NCBI GenBank assembly: GCA_025331565.1
Contig: JAFREQ010000025.1
Location: 1 to 64,000 of the forward strand
From: Holacanthus passer
Lineage: Eukaryota; Chordata; Actinopteri; Pomacanthidae
Reading direction: 5' to 3'
Length of the DNA stretch: 64,000 bases
The notes beneath the pieces were generated by a model. It searched no databases, was not told where the DNA came from, and saw only the letters and a list, made by a program, of their open reading frames with translations. Positions 1 through 11,300 of the stretch are shown piece after piece (the stretch's first letter is position 1; each line of letters begins with the position of its first letter). The translations under genes and the position numbers were made by a program.

Positions 1-537
1 GGTTGACAGACATAGATGGACAGATGTTTTGATCAATGCATAGTAACATAAAGTACAGAAATAGCATCACTGTTGATTCAAGGCTGGCAACATGACATAA
101 CCCACATTGCTAAATGTCAGAGACAAACACCCTCACAAACTTCCCCTCCTTTCATTCACACACAGCTGCTTGTTGAATAACATGGGACAGCTGCTTTCTG
201 TTCTCTGCTGCATGACTCCATGAAATGGGAGTTTCACCTGCCTCCAAAAGTTACTTCCTGGAAAGCAGTGCATTGGTTAAATGCTGCACAAGTAGGTGGG
301 ACTAACATTTCTCCAGCCAATAAAACCAATACAAACCTTTTGAACAATACCCCAGTGTTCCCATTGGTTGACTTACATGCCCCACATTTAAATCCTGTTT
401 CAACAGTAACTGCCCCACGTTATGAAAGTATAGATATTCGTTATACAGGCCATTGAGCAATACAAATATACCATCATTGTTCATTCAAAGTTACCAAAAA
501 CATGACATAACCCACATTGTTAGAGTATCGGAGACAA

Positions 538-577
538 ATATTATATATATTATATATATATATATATTATATAATAA
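538..577. repeat. AT dinucleotide tract
   Basis: An imperfect (TA)n run lies within the first interior of the tandem array and is absent from the corresponding position of the next unit. It accounts for part of the length difference between units. Confidence 0.8.
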
Positions 578-810
578 TTTAAGACATGTAGTGGCCACAC
601 CATAGGCCTGTACATAAGGGGATAAAATCCACAAAAAATATCTCATGCCTCAAAGGGACATACTTTTGACATGTCATACATACAGATGTTAATTTTCTCA
701 ATCACATTCATAATCAGATGACACAAATACAGGCCCCAAAATAACATTGCAGCTACAACAGTCAAGGCCAAGTCATGGCAAGGCAGTCAGCACAAAACAA
801 ACACCATTCA

Positions 811-890
811 ACAAGGCCAAAGGCCTACCAACAAGGCCAAAGGCCTACCAACAAGGCCAAAAGCCTACCAACAAGGCCAAAAGCCTACCA
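811..890. repeat. 20-bp minisatellite, four units
   Basis: Four consecutive 20-base units of the form ACAAGGCCAAAGGCCTACCA occur; units 3 and 4 carry AAGCCT instead of AGGCCT. The arms AGGCC and GGCCT are complementary across a three-base AAA spacer, so each of the first two units can form a small hairpin. The next array unit has the same element with only two copies. Confidence 0.9.
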
Positions 891-1632
891 ACAAGAACAA
901 GCACAGGCAGCCAACACAACACAGACAACACACCATACAAACCACAAAAAGAAACTGCATGAAGAAAGACTTGTGCTTAGTCTCTGTACTTACCCATGCA
1001 CCAATCTTTAAGATGTCTGTTCTCTGCTGGTGGAAAATGGGGGACAGCTGCCTTACTTTCTTTGCTGCATGACTCCATTTTCCCTCCAGAGGTTGCTTCC
1101 TGGAAAGCAGTGCATTGGTTAAATGCTGCACAAGTGGGTGGGACTAACATCTCCAGCCAATAAAACCATCACAAACATTTTGAACAAAATTGCAGTGTTC
1201 CCATTGGTTGACTTACATGCCCCACATTTAAATCCTGTTTCAACAGTAACTGCCCCACGTTATGAAAGTATAGATATCCTTTATACAGGCCATTGAGCAA
1301 TATAAATACACCATCAGTGTTCATTCAAAGTTACCAAAAAACATGACATAACCCACATTCTAAAAGTATCAGATACATGTAGAAAATTACAAAGTACAGT
1401 TAAGACATGTAGTGGCCAAGCTTTAGGCCTGTACACAACAGGAGGAAAATCCAAGCAAAACATCCTATGCTTCAAAATGACATACTGTCTATATGTCATA
1501 CATACAGACGTAAATCTTCCCCATCATGTTCATAGTTGGATGACACAAATATAGGCCCCAAAATAACATTGCAGCTACAACAGTCAAGGCCAAGTCATGG
1601 CAAGGCAGTCAGCACAACACAAACACCATACA

Positions 1633-1672
1633 ACAAGGCCAAAGGCCTACCAACAAGGCCAAAGGCCTACCA
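1633..1672. repeat. 20-bp minisatellite, two units
   Basis: This is the counterpart of the minisatellite at 811-890 in the following array unit, with two instead of four copies. It shows that copy number changed after the larger unit duplicated. Confidence 0.85.
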
Positions 1673-3536
1673 ACATGAACAAGCACAGGCAGCCAACACA
1701 ACACAAACAGCACACCATACAAACCACAAAAAGAAACAGCAAAAAGAACAACTTGTTTTCACTGTCTGTACTTACTCATGCAGCAATCTTTGTGAAGATG
1801 TTTGTTCTCTGCTGGTTGAAAGTAAAGGACAGCTGCCTGCTGCATGGCTCCATTTTCCCCACCAGAAGTTGCTTCCTGGAAAGCAGTGTATTGGTTAAAT
1901 GCTGCACAAGTAGGCGGGACTAACATCTCCAGCCAATAAAACCATCACAAACATTTTGAACAAAATCCCAGTGTTCTCATTGGCTGACTTACATGCCCCA
2001 CCTTTAAATCCCGTTTCAACAGGAAGTGCTTCACATTAAGGAAGTAAAATATATGATTTATACAGGCCATAAAATGATCCTCATTTTCAGCACAGTTGCA
2101 TGCCCTCCTTAGGTGAAGGTTTAAAAACAACAGCAGAGAAAAGCCCACATTCAGAAAGCACACAGTAAATGTCCCAAATAAGGAGAGTGCTGTAAACCTG
2201 GCTGAGTTAAAGAAGCAGCCAGGTACAATTGATAGAGCTGCTGTTTGCAGGCAGGTCTAACCATTAATCCCATGTATTATGTGAAATCATGTGACATAGA
2301 AAATCTGTTTTACAACATGGCTCTTACTTTCATAGGTTTGTATTATAGTTGAATTGTAGTTGATGGAAAATGAAACATTTAAAAATGATGATTATATAAA
2401 TCTGTAGAGCTATTATATTCCTGAATCCTTTTGTATTCTAACCTCATGGCATATCTTGTTTTGTAAACCTCAGGAAATGAATTAATGTTGCTACTGATAC
2501 AGAATCATATCTCCTTCATGCATGCCGCTTCTGAATGATAATAATAAAATTTCTTATGTTTTTAGAATTAGCCTATTATTGATTTATCATGGTGATGACG
2601 GTTTTGCAGAGATTCCTCCTGCTGGGCTTTTAATCTGGAAACAGTTTCATGTGTCGTTAGTTTCATACATTTTATAAGAATGCACATCTTTAAATGTTCT
2701 CGTACCAGTGTTCTGTACTTGATCACATTCTGAGGGTAACTTCTTGTAATGTGTTTCAGATCAAACGTCCACAGAAGTGATTATTGGAGTTTCAGATGTT
2801 TTTGGCTGTTCAAACATTTGTAAAAGAAACAAACTACATTCAAACACTTCAGTCCTACAACATGTTTCTTGGCTTGTCCACAGTTTGATGAATCTTGTAC
2901 ATCGATCATCATCATATTGAGGTTGGATGACTTTTGGGACAATAACTGTCTCTGTCTGTCATTCGTCTGATATCCAGGCAAATTCAAACATTCCACCTTT
3001 TGATTTTAGTGTAACACTTGACTATGACCAACTAATCAGAAATACAAATACTGTTAATATGCAGTTTCTGGAGAGACTCATTTTGTTCATACTGGAAATT
3101 TGTATTTCACCTGTTTTTGTCAAGAACAACAGGGTGATTATGCTGAATACACAGCTGTAAATCAAATGTTCACCTTTTATAATATAGTCAAATGAACTTT
3201 TTAAACTTATTAAACAAACATACCTTTGTCTTGGCGTTTTTCTCCTCCTCCTCTTTCATCCTCTTTTTTCTGCCCCAGAAGGGTACGTCCTTTTTTCTGA
3301 CATTGCTTTGATTGGAATTACTCGCGAGTTGGATGTGTAGTGCGCACTGCACAGCAGGAGGCCTGCACATTACGGTGCAGCGGAGTTTTCACATTTAAAG
3401 AGAGGCAATAAGAATCACTAGGCCTACATCAACAGCACCACATAAAATTGTGTTTTAGTACAATAGTATAATTTTGATCGTATATAAATTGTCACTCATG
3501 CGTGCAAAAAATAATTTTTTTTCTTAATTGCTCTTG

Positions 3537-3555
3537 GGGGCCCCCTAGTGGCCGC
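3537..3555 (-). promoter_or_regulatory. CTCF-like motif in a repeat-like block
   Basis: On the minus strand this reads GGCCACTAGGGGGCCC, which follows the CCASYAGRKGGCRS CTCF core except at one late position. It lies in a block that looks repeat-derived, so it may be a passenger motif rather than a used site. Confidence 0.3.
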
Positions 3556-4057
3556 GGGGCCCTAAGCAGGCGCTTAGTTCACTTTTGCCTTGGGCTGGCT
3601 CTGCTCACTGTGACGACCTGCTGGGAACACTGAGCAGAACAGAGTCGTGTTAATGTCATTAGAAACACCTGTGCTTTTCCTGCTATGACCAGTCAAAACA
3701 CCTGCTGTTAAAAAGACCTGAACAGATTCATGAAGGAGCTTCGAAAAAGGTGAATTCTTCATTTCAATGCTCTTTATTATCACAAGGTTTAGCCTTAATA
3801 AGCCAAATACAGATGAGGTTGATTTCAGTAGAAGTCACAATCAAATCATCCAAATTGTGCCACAATGCCAGTGAATTTCTGTCTCTGTGTTATAGCAGAT
3901 ACTTCAGGGAACCAGGTGGTGGCTGATATACTGATTTAAGTAGAAACAACAGGATGTGACTACAGCACCTCCACCTGGACTCTTTAATATATGTTTGCAT
4001 GACAGTATGTGGTTGTAATCTTTTGTCTCAATTCTTCTCATGAGTTGTCAGTGACCT

Positions 4058-4070
4058 CCACTAGATGGCG
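4058..4070 (+). promoter_or_regulatory. CTCF-type motif upstream of rab11fip5
   Basis: CCACTAGATGGCG agrees with the CTCF core consensus CCASYAGRKGGCR at every position. It is about 0.9 kb before the rab11fip5 start codon and faces the gene. Occupancy cannot be judged from sequence. Confidence 0.4.
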
Positions 4071-4499
4071 TTACAGTTAAAAGACTGTATACGTTCTTCA
4101 GACAGCATCAATAAAGGAGTGAACTGTCATTTTATGTCAGTGTAGAGATCCAACAAAATGACCAAAATTTGTCCGCAAATTAAAAAATTTGGAAATGATT
4201 CATCAGCCTGAAAAATCTTTTAATGGTTAAAAACAATTTTAATGCATTCATGTTTCAGTTAATATCATAATCTAACTAATTTGCCCAACAGCCTTTTTTA
4301 TAGTTCATTATTTCCCTTCATTCTGTAAAAATACTGCATGTTGTTCCAGGGGTTTTGGTTGGAAACTGATAGTCAAAAAATTATCAGGATGAGGTGCAAA
4401 ATATTGACTTTTTACTGAAGCTTCCCTGAAACTTCATTGTGCTCATTTTTCTGCTGTTTCATCCGCTGAATGTTTCCCTTCCTCTGACAGCTTGTGTGC

Positions 4500-4562
4500 A
4501 TATGTGTGTACATGTATATGTGTGCACGTAAGTGTATGCGCGTGTGTGTGTGTGTGTGTGTG
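4500..4562. repeat. Alternating purine-pyrimidine (GT)n tract
   Basis: A degenerate GTGTAT/GTGCAC stretch ends in a clean (GT)10-type run, directly upstream of the CpG-rich rab11fip5 leader. Such tracts are often length-polymorphic and can adopt Z-DNA. It also creates a histidine/threonine-rich antisense reading frame that is not a gene. Confidence 0.8.
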
Positions 4563-4973
4563 ACGGAGCTGTGGCTGGGTGTTTCTCTTTAACTCTGCGG
4601 CAGCTCGGAGGCTGGATGCGGGCCTGCAGCTCTGGAGGAGGGCGGGCCTGAACACCAGCAGCAGATCCGGACAGTGAGCTGACTGATGCGACATGTTGGC
4701 CGGTGGGAGGGGGGCTCTGAGGACGCAGCTCTGCTCGGCTGGTTTGCATTGATTGACTGTGCGGATGGCGTGCGGAGCTCGGAGCTGATCACCGGTGCAG
4801 GTCTGCCGTCTGGACGCTGACCCGAGGCTCCGGAGCGGGTCGGAGACGCTCTGCAGAGGCGCTTTGGCGCAGCCTGGAAGCGCAGCGCAAAGGGGATGAT
4901 CTCCAAAGCAGCTGCTCACAAGTGAACAAAGATTACCGAGACGCACACAATCAGGCCTGAGCAGCGGTGCAAG

Positions 4974-5353
4974 ATGATGTCCCTGATAGATCTGGACGAC
5001 GATCAGAGGTGGGTGCCCACTCATGTCAATGTCACGGTGCTCCGCGCGAGAGGACTGCGCACCAAGGGCAAGCACGGCAGCCGCTACCTGTACACCATCA
5101 TCCAGGTGGGCAAGGAGAAGTACACCACCGGGCTGGTGGAGAAGGCGGAGGTGCCCGAGTGGAGCGAGGAGTGCTGCTTCGAGCTGCTGCCCGGGATCCT
5201 GGAGGAGGGCGGCCGGGGAGCCTTCCCCCCCGGGAGCGGAGACCTGGTGCTGACCGTCATGCACCGGGTGCTGATCGGGCTGGATGTGTTCCTGGGTCAG
5301 ACCATCATCCCCCTCGATAAGATCTTCCAGGAGGGCATGTGTCCCCGAGATGA
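4974..5353 (+). CDS. rab11fip5: rab11fip5 exon 1, C2 domain
   Basis: Residues 1-126 hold most of the C2 domain. WVPTHVNVTVLRARGL begins at about residue 13, then come VGKEKYTTGLVEK and VLTVMHRVLIGLDVFLGQ. In class I FIPs this domain binds phosphatidic acid and PIP3 and lacks the full set of calcium-binding aspartates. The exon ends after GA of a glutamate codon at a GTATGT donor. Exon 2 supplies A and continues WFKLNSKAG. It is strongly GC-rich compared with the flanking introns, as expected for a CpG-island first exon. Confidence 0.92.
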
Positions 5354-8300
5354 GTATGTTGTGTTTGTTTGTTTTAAAGCAGGGACTTTGTTTACGGGTC
5401 ATGATTTTGTGTCACATTAGAATAAACTGCGGTGGAAGAAGGACTCTGATATCTCACTAAAGTGAAGTAGCAATACTGCAGAGTACAAATACTCTATTAC
5501 AAGTAAAAGTCATGCATGCAAAGTCTTACTTCAGTAAAAGTAAAATTCTACTCGAAGAACCAAAAATAAAAGTTCTCATTGTGCAGAATGACCCATTTCA
5601 GAATCATGAATATTATATTGTTGGATTATAATTAGTGATGTAATAATGTGTAAACATCACTAATGTTGCTGCTGGGAAAGTTGGAGCTAATTTCAACTAC
5701 TTTATATACTGCTGGGTGTAGTACAGCATTTATATTTTGCATGAATGATCTGAATCTGCAAAGTAACTAGTAACTAATGTTGTCAAATAGATGTAATAGA
5801 GTAAAAAAGTACAATATCGGCTTCTGAAATGTAGTGGAGTAGAAGAATAACATGGAAATACTTAAGTAAAGTACATGTGCCTCAAATTGTACTTAAGGAC
5901 TTGAGTAAATGTACTTAGTTACATTCCACCAGTCAGGACAGGGTTTGGTTATTTAGTACTTTACAGGAGAATGACGTGCAATTTTTCAGGGTCTTCATTC
6001 AAATGATGTAATTCACCCACTCACCTGCTCTGACAGTGTCTCCTCATAGTAAACTGATCATCGACCACGTGCTTCACAAAACACAGCAGCTGACGTCACT
6101 GATCAGTTTCCATAAGAGAGGATGAGAGTTCAACAGTGAAATCAGATGCAGGATGACACAGGAAACTGCTGAACCATAAGTGCACAGTCTCGTTCAATCC
6201 TGGCCTTGTAGACTGACATCCTTTACCAGGCTACTCCAGCAGCAGTTCCCACAATGCACTGCAAATCAAGAAGATGAGATCCATTGTGGAACAAGTCATG
6301 ATTTTAGCCAACCTCCATGTTTATGCACAATGCACATCCTCCATTTCTGTTTAATGTCACTTAGGATAGCAATCTGAGCTGGTCAGTGGCAAAAACACTT
6401 TTAGTGGACGTACTTTGGACGGGTGCAGTTGCCCCAAAGGATTACATTGCAGCCTATTTCACGACTGTCGGCTGAGTCTATCTGCTGGACCAACTCCAAA
6501 ACTTTTTTTTGTACCCATTAGTCATTTAGACCCCCAAAAATGTAAAAACGAGGCCCAGGTTTAAAAACACTGGAATTACCCTTTAAATGTTTCCTCAACT
6601 ACCTCCTAAAATCTCTGAGTTATATAATGCTTATAGTTCAGCAGTAGCTTTTTGGGCACTGAATAAAATATGTATTGATTATTTAATGGCTGCTGTTAGG
6701 ACCAAGGAGATTTTCTTGGACTGATAGGACACTGCATCCTTCTTCAGTACTTCCCGCACCCGAATTATTTGCATAGCAAGCATCAACCAGATCATTTTAT
6801 TATAGGCCAGCATTTACAACATGATGAATCTTGAATGATTTGAAATGATTTATTTTGCTTTTTTAAATTTCAGATTAATAAACTAAACTAAATAATAATA
6901 ATAAACGAAGACAGTCCAATAAAAAAAAAAATCCTTCATGAATGTTTTACTGATTTAGAGAGGTGTTGGTTCAACTGTGTGGTCATTTTGGAGGATATAG
7001 TTTGTGGTGCTGCTGAATTGTATTGAATTATACTGACAGATTATTTTGCCCACCTCATTTATATGAATGAGGGAAACTAAATAACAGCATTACTAATTTA
7101 AACCGAATTCCACTGATGCAAAAGTGTATTTGACTTCAGAATAACTGATTTAGTTGTCGCAGTGGTCATTTCTCATTCAGACACATTAGAACCTTCTATG
7201 GTTTAAATACAATTGAGACAACTTCAAGGGACTCATTACAACTTAATCTGCCTCTTATTAAACTTGCCGAGTGTTACAGAAGCATCTAAACTGAGTCACT
7301 TAGTTGTGACTGAGTTACTGTAAGAGTTTACCATCTTAGCGTATCTTGAAAATGTTCCTCTGAATCTCATCTATTTTGCTTGATCACGAGTATTTGAAGC
7401 CTTCGGTTGTGCCACAGGTGACGCAACAGGACTCAGCAGTAATATGTGAAACATTTCTGAGGAGCAGAACAGAGTCAAGCAATACAACACATCTGGCTTT
7501 AATTGTGGCCTCTCCGCCCTCTCTAAAGCTCGGCGAAACTCTGAATTCCTGCTGTTAGTTTTGGCTCTGCGACACTTTCTCTGGTCCACTCGAAGGATTC
7601 AGGGGGCAGGAACAGAGGGAGGATTTCATTGGTTGACTCTTCATAATGCACTGCTGTCTTGTGCAGCACATGCACGTCGGTGGGTGGAATTTGGATTGAG
7701 ATTTCCTGCTCTGTGGCTTGTAAAACAGTTTGTTGTTAAAGATTTTGAGTACAATCCCCCGAGCAGAATTTCCAGATTATGTAATATGTGGAAAGCATTG
7801 CCAAAAGGAAATCAATGTGTTTTTTGTTGTTGCTCGGTTCGTCCCAGGGAAAGGCCAGATAACACATGAAACCTCTCACTTGTGTTTTAACAGACATCCT
7901 GCTAAAGTATTTATTTAAAGCAGTGATATGTAAAATTGATTATCACAATGTGGAGGTTGACTCTCCCTTTTCTTTTGTGGCTCCAGATGGTTCAAGCTCA
8001 ACTCCAAGGCGGGAAGAAAGGAGAAGGAGCGTGGTGAACTTCAGGTAACGGTCCAGTTCACCCGCAACAACATGACAGCCAGCATGTTCGACCTCACCAT
8101 GAAGGACAAGCCTCGCTCCGCTTTCGGCAAGCTCAAGGACCGCGTCACGGGGAGGAAGAGGGGGGACGTGGAGTCTTCCTCGGCCATCGTGCCGGGCCGC
8201 TACGCCGCCCTGTCCGGATCCCTGGGCCAGCCGTTCGGAGAGGAGGGCAGAGGGGCGGTGGAGCCACCAGACGTGGAGGTGGCAGAGGAGAAGAGGAGCA

Positions 8301-11300
8301 AGATGAAAGATTTCTTCAAAGGAAGGCTTCGCAAGTCGTCCGACACCAGGTCGTGCTCGTCGCTGGCTTCGGAGAGCAGCGTGTCCTCCATGGCCAGTGA
8401 GAACCCCGGCCCTCCGCCCAGCCTGGATCTGCTGTCAGACCCTCCCAGCTCTCCCATCTACACTAGCAAAGTGAGAGTGGACGCCCATTATGGAGAGACA
8501 GATCTGGCTAAAAAAGGTAAAGTTTGAAATTATTTATAAGTGTATGGCCTGAAGGCTGGTGACTGTTGGTATTGCCTCATAATAAATCAGTGTTTCTCAC
8601 AGTGTTTTACAGCAGAAGATAGCAGAAATTAGGATCCAAATTAACATCATAAAATAATTCAAAAGAGTTTATCTTCAGGGAAAATTAGCAAGAGGACTAT
8701 TTCAGCAAATGTCATGTCCTGTATTTAATGAACATTTCTACTGTTTTAGTCCCTTATATAATCACTTACTTGTTCATGAAATAAGATGATCAGGATCTAA
8801 TTCCTTTGCAAACCACACAGAAACTATAGCTATAATTCCCTCTGTGCCCACCACAGGTTAAAAGAACAGCCGATTTGTGATTTTGAGGATGATACCAACA
8901 TCAGTGTTTGAGATTAAAAAGTGTTCGAACAATATATTGGCTAATATTTGCTAAAGCTAAAATATAAAGTGCCTACAAATGATGCTCTAACAAGGGTATC
9001 TGGAGAGAAAATGACAGCTGTCCATCAATGTTTGTTTTGTGACAGATTTGAGTCTTGTCAGTCAAACCAACTCCCTTCAGCTCTTTGGCATTTCTCTATT
9101 TCAATTTTAGTCCAGAGAGAATTATCACCCAACTCAGATTTCCCCTTCAGCTCTACGGAGTTTTAGCATCTTCCAGCTCGTTGTTTTGGTTTTACTGCCC
9201 ACAAAGGTGTCTGGTTCACTCCCAGTGAGGCAACAACAACAATAAAACAAATTTTTATAAACTGATTGTACATGACCTACCTAACACCAAATGGCAGACA
9301 AAGCCACAAGCATGACTCCTAATGAATCTTAATGTTGCTCGATGTGTAAATAGGCACACACTGACCATAACAACCTCAAACTGGGATAAAGCTTTAAGGC
9401 GAAAAGTTTGAAAGAAAGTGACTGCAAGGAATAATGTACAGATTAAGAATAACTTTTCTCAGACCTAAAGATGTTGATTGGAAATGTTTGTTTTGTTTTC
9501 ATAACCCGGTGCTTCTTCCTTCCAACAGTGCTCACCAGCCAGCACACCACGAAGGTTCTCACACACAAGCGAGCCTTCAGCGACGAAGCTAGTAAGATCA
9601 CAACGGCCTTCCCTCGAACAAATCTCGCAGTGGAGTCTCTCAAAGGTCAGACCATGACTCAGTCCAAGTCTTCCTTGTGTATAAACGGAAGCCACGTCTA
9701 CGACTCTGAGCCGTCCACTCCGAAGAGCGCTGGACCCCACCCGTCCAAGCTGGTCCTGTTGGAAAAGTGCTCCCCGCTCTCTCGCTCCCTGCAGAACCTC
9801 ACCAAGAGAAGCGAGGACAAAGGTTCCTTCGCCGAGGGCCGACGCTGGTCCTTCGACAAGATGAAGAAAGAGGAGAAGGAGGAGGAAAAGGACGCTCAGG
9901 CATCGTCTTCCTCGGCTCAACAGGCTCAGACAGGGGGTCACTCTGTGCAGGCAGCGACGTCAGGTGTGTCGTCCACTGCTGATTCACCTGGGAGGAAGCT
10001 CAGAAAGACGTTATTCTCTGGAGGGAGGAGTGATTCTCTCCCAGCTAAGTCAGACCTGAACCAGCCTGCTCCGACATCTGAGGGGAGACTCAGAGGCTGG
10101 TTTGGCTCCGGTGACTCCCAGAACAAGCCAAGGTGAGTCAGGGTCATTTATAGGCTCGAATCTGGTCTCAAATGCTTGATGAATGCACTTTCTATCCAGG
10201 CACAACACCGGGCACATGGGAGGCCTGTATTCAGTTGGGTGTCCTGAGTTCAGTGTTGGCATTGCTTCCTGCTCATTTGAAAATGGAATTGATTTACTTT
10301 TCTCCATTTTACCATCATGCTGTATCATTACCTCATGCTATATTTTCCACAAAGAGCACTTCAGCATTTCCATTTCCTTCACCAGTGTGTGTCTACCACT
10401 ACTATCAAAGATGCAGCATCACTGTGGTTTAGAAAAATGCAAAAAGGATGTGCAAAAAAAATCATCCCATGTCGATATAAGCTCACCCAAAAGAATAGCT
10501 GCCAATGCAAATCTTGACTGGTCTTGAGTGGCTACAATGCTTAATTTTTTTTTTGCTTGATTATTTTGCAAATGTGCTTTTGCTTTTTTGATTAAATTTG
10601 TGTTTTCATAACTCTTTCATTTGACCAGTTTTATATCTACTGATGTTAGTGGAGTTTTCTAGGTAACAGAAATGTCCCACTTTGTTGTGGAATAGCAGCT
10701 CATATTTTGGTTGTCTTCTCTGTTTGTGTAAGAACGATGTTCCCCGTTTGGTGACCTGGCACATCATTAACTAAGCAAAGCTATTGTGCCCTATTTTCCT
10801 CTACAGGCTGGAAGTTTCTCCTAAGGTAGAAAGCAGCTCAGATGTACCCCCTCCCCTCCCTCCTCGCTCCCCTGTACCCCCACAGTGCTCCTCTCCCTCC
10901 GCCTCCCCCTTCGGTCATGTCTCACCTGATGACTGCAATCACACCAATCCCTTCACCCCATCCCCCTCTCCCGCCTCAACCCCCATCTCCCCTTCCAACC
11001 CTTTCCCCCCTCACGTATGCAACGCAACCCCTTTTTTGAGGAGCTCATAGCCGAAGAGTCGCAGAGGTCTCCTCCTTTTGCGCCTTGCTCCTCTTCCGAC
11101 TCGTCCCCCTTTCATTACACGACTCTGCCCTCCCAGCCCTGCACACCCAGCCCTGCTCATGACCTTAACGCTACAAATATGGCTTCTATAAAGCGAGAGC
11201 GCCCCAGGCCAGTAGCTAGACAGACATCTCTCCCTGCATTACTCCCCAAAGCAGCCACGCCGAACTCCCCGAACCACTCCGCCCCTCGCTCCATATCGGA

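Larger units (their letters stand above)
1..2070. repeat. Tandem array of ~0.8 kb units with CCAAT boxes
   Basis: The same block recurs three times in direct orientation. Anchored on the shared GAAAGCAGTG, copies sit at 261, 1103 and 1879, giving periods of 842 and 776 bases. A further truncated copy occupies roughly 1-230. Each unit contains a TGCATGACTCCAT-type segment, a CCAAT-rich segment, an ACATGACATAACCCACATT segment and, in the two complete interiors, a short minisatellite. The small open frames across this region follow the repeat and differ between copies, so they are not genes. Identity is not recognised: it could be a satellite, the remains of a tandemly amplified promoter-like element, or part of a transposon. 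Confidence 0.85.
2170..4440. other. Gene-free intergenic stretch upstream of rab11fip5
   Basis: No spliced or unspliced coding potential was found. The sequence is mostly AT-rich and unique-looking. Between about 3230 and 3600 lies a block that resembles old transposon sequence: a purine-rich, lysine/glutamate-coding segment on the minus strand, followed by a GC-rich block with GGGGGCCCCCTAGTGGCC. I could not assign it to a named element. Confidence 0.5.

Noticed and set aside
747..1923. Several Gln/Lys/Pro-rich frames of 70-120 codons
   Set aside because: They are translations of the 20-bp minisatellite and the tandem array, with different lengths and frames in each copy and no common start context.
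4443..5402. 319-codon minus-strand frame, one of the longest in the window
   Set aside because: It lies opposite the conserved C2-domain exon of rab11fip5. Its His/Thr-rich end comes from the GT repeat, and no domain is recognisable. It is a shadow of GC-rich coding sequence.
7561..7869. 102-codon plus-strand frame in rab11fip5 intron 1
   Set aside because: No flanking splice sites fit the gene's phase, there is no recognisable domain, and the exon 1 to exon 2 junction is perfect without it.
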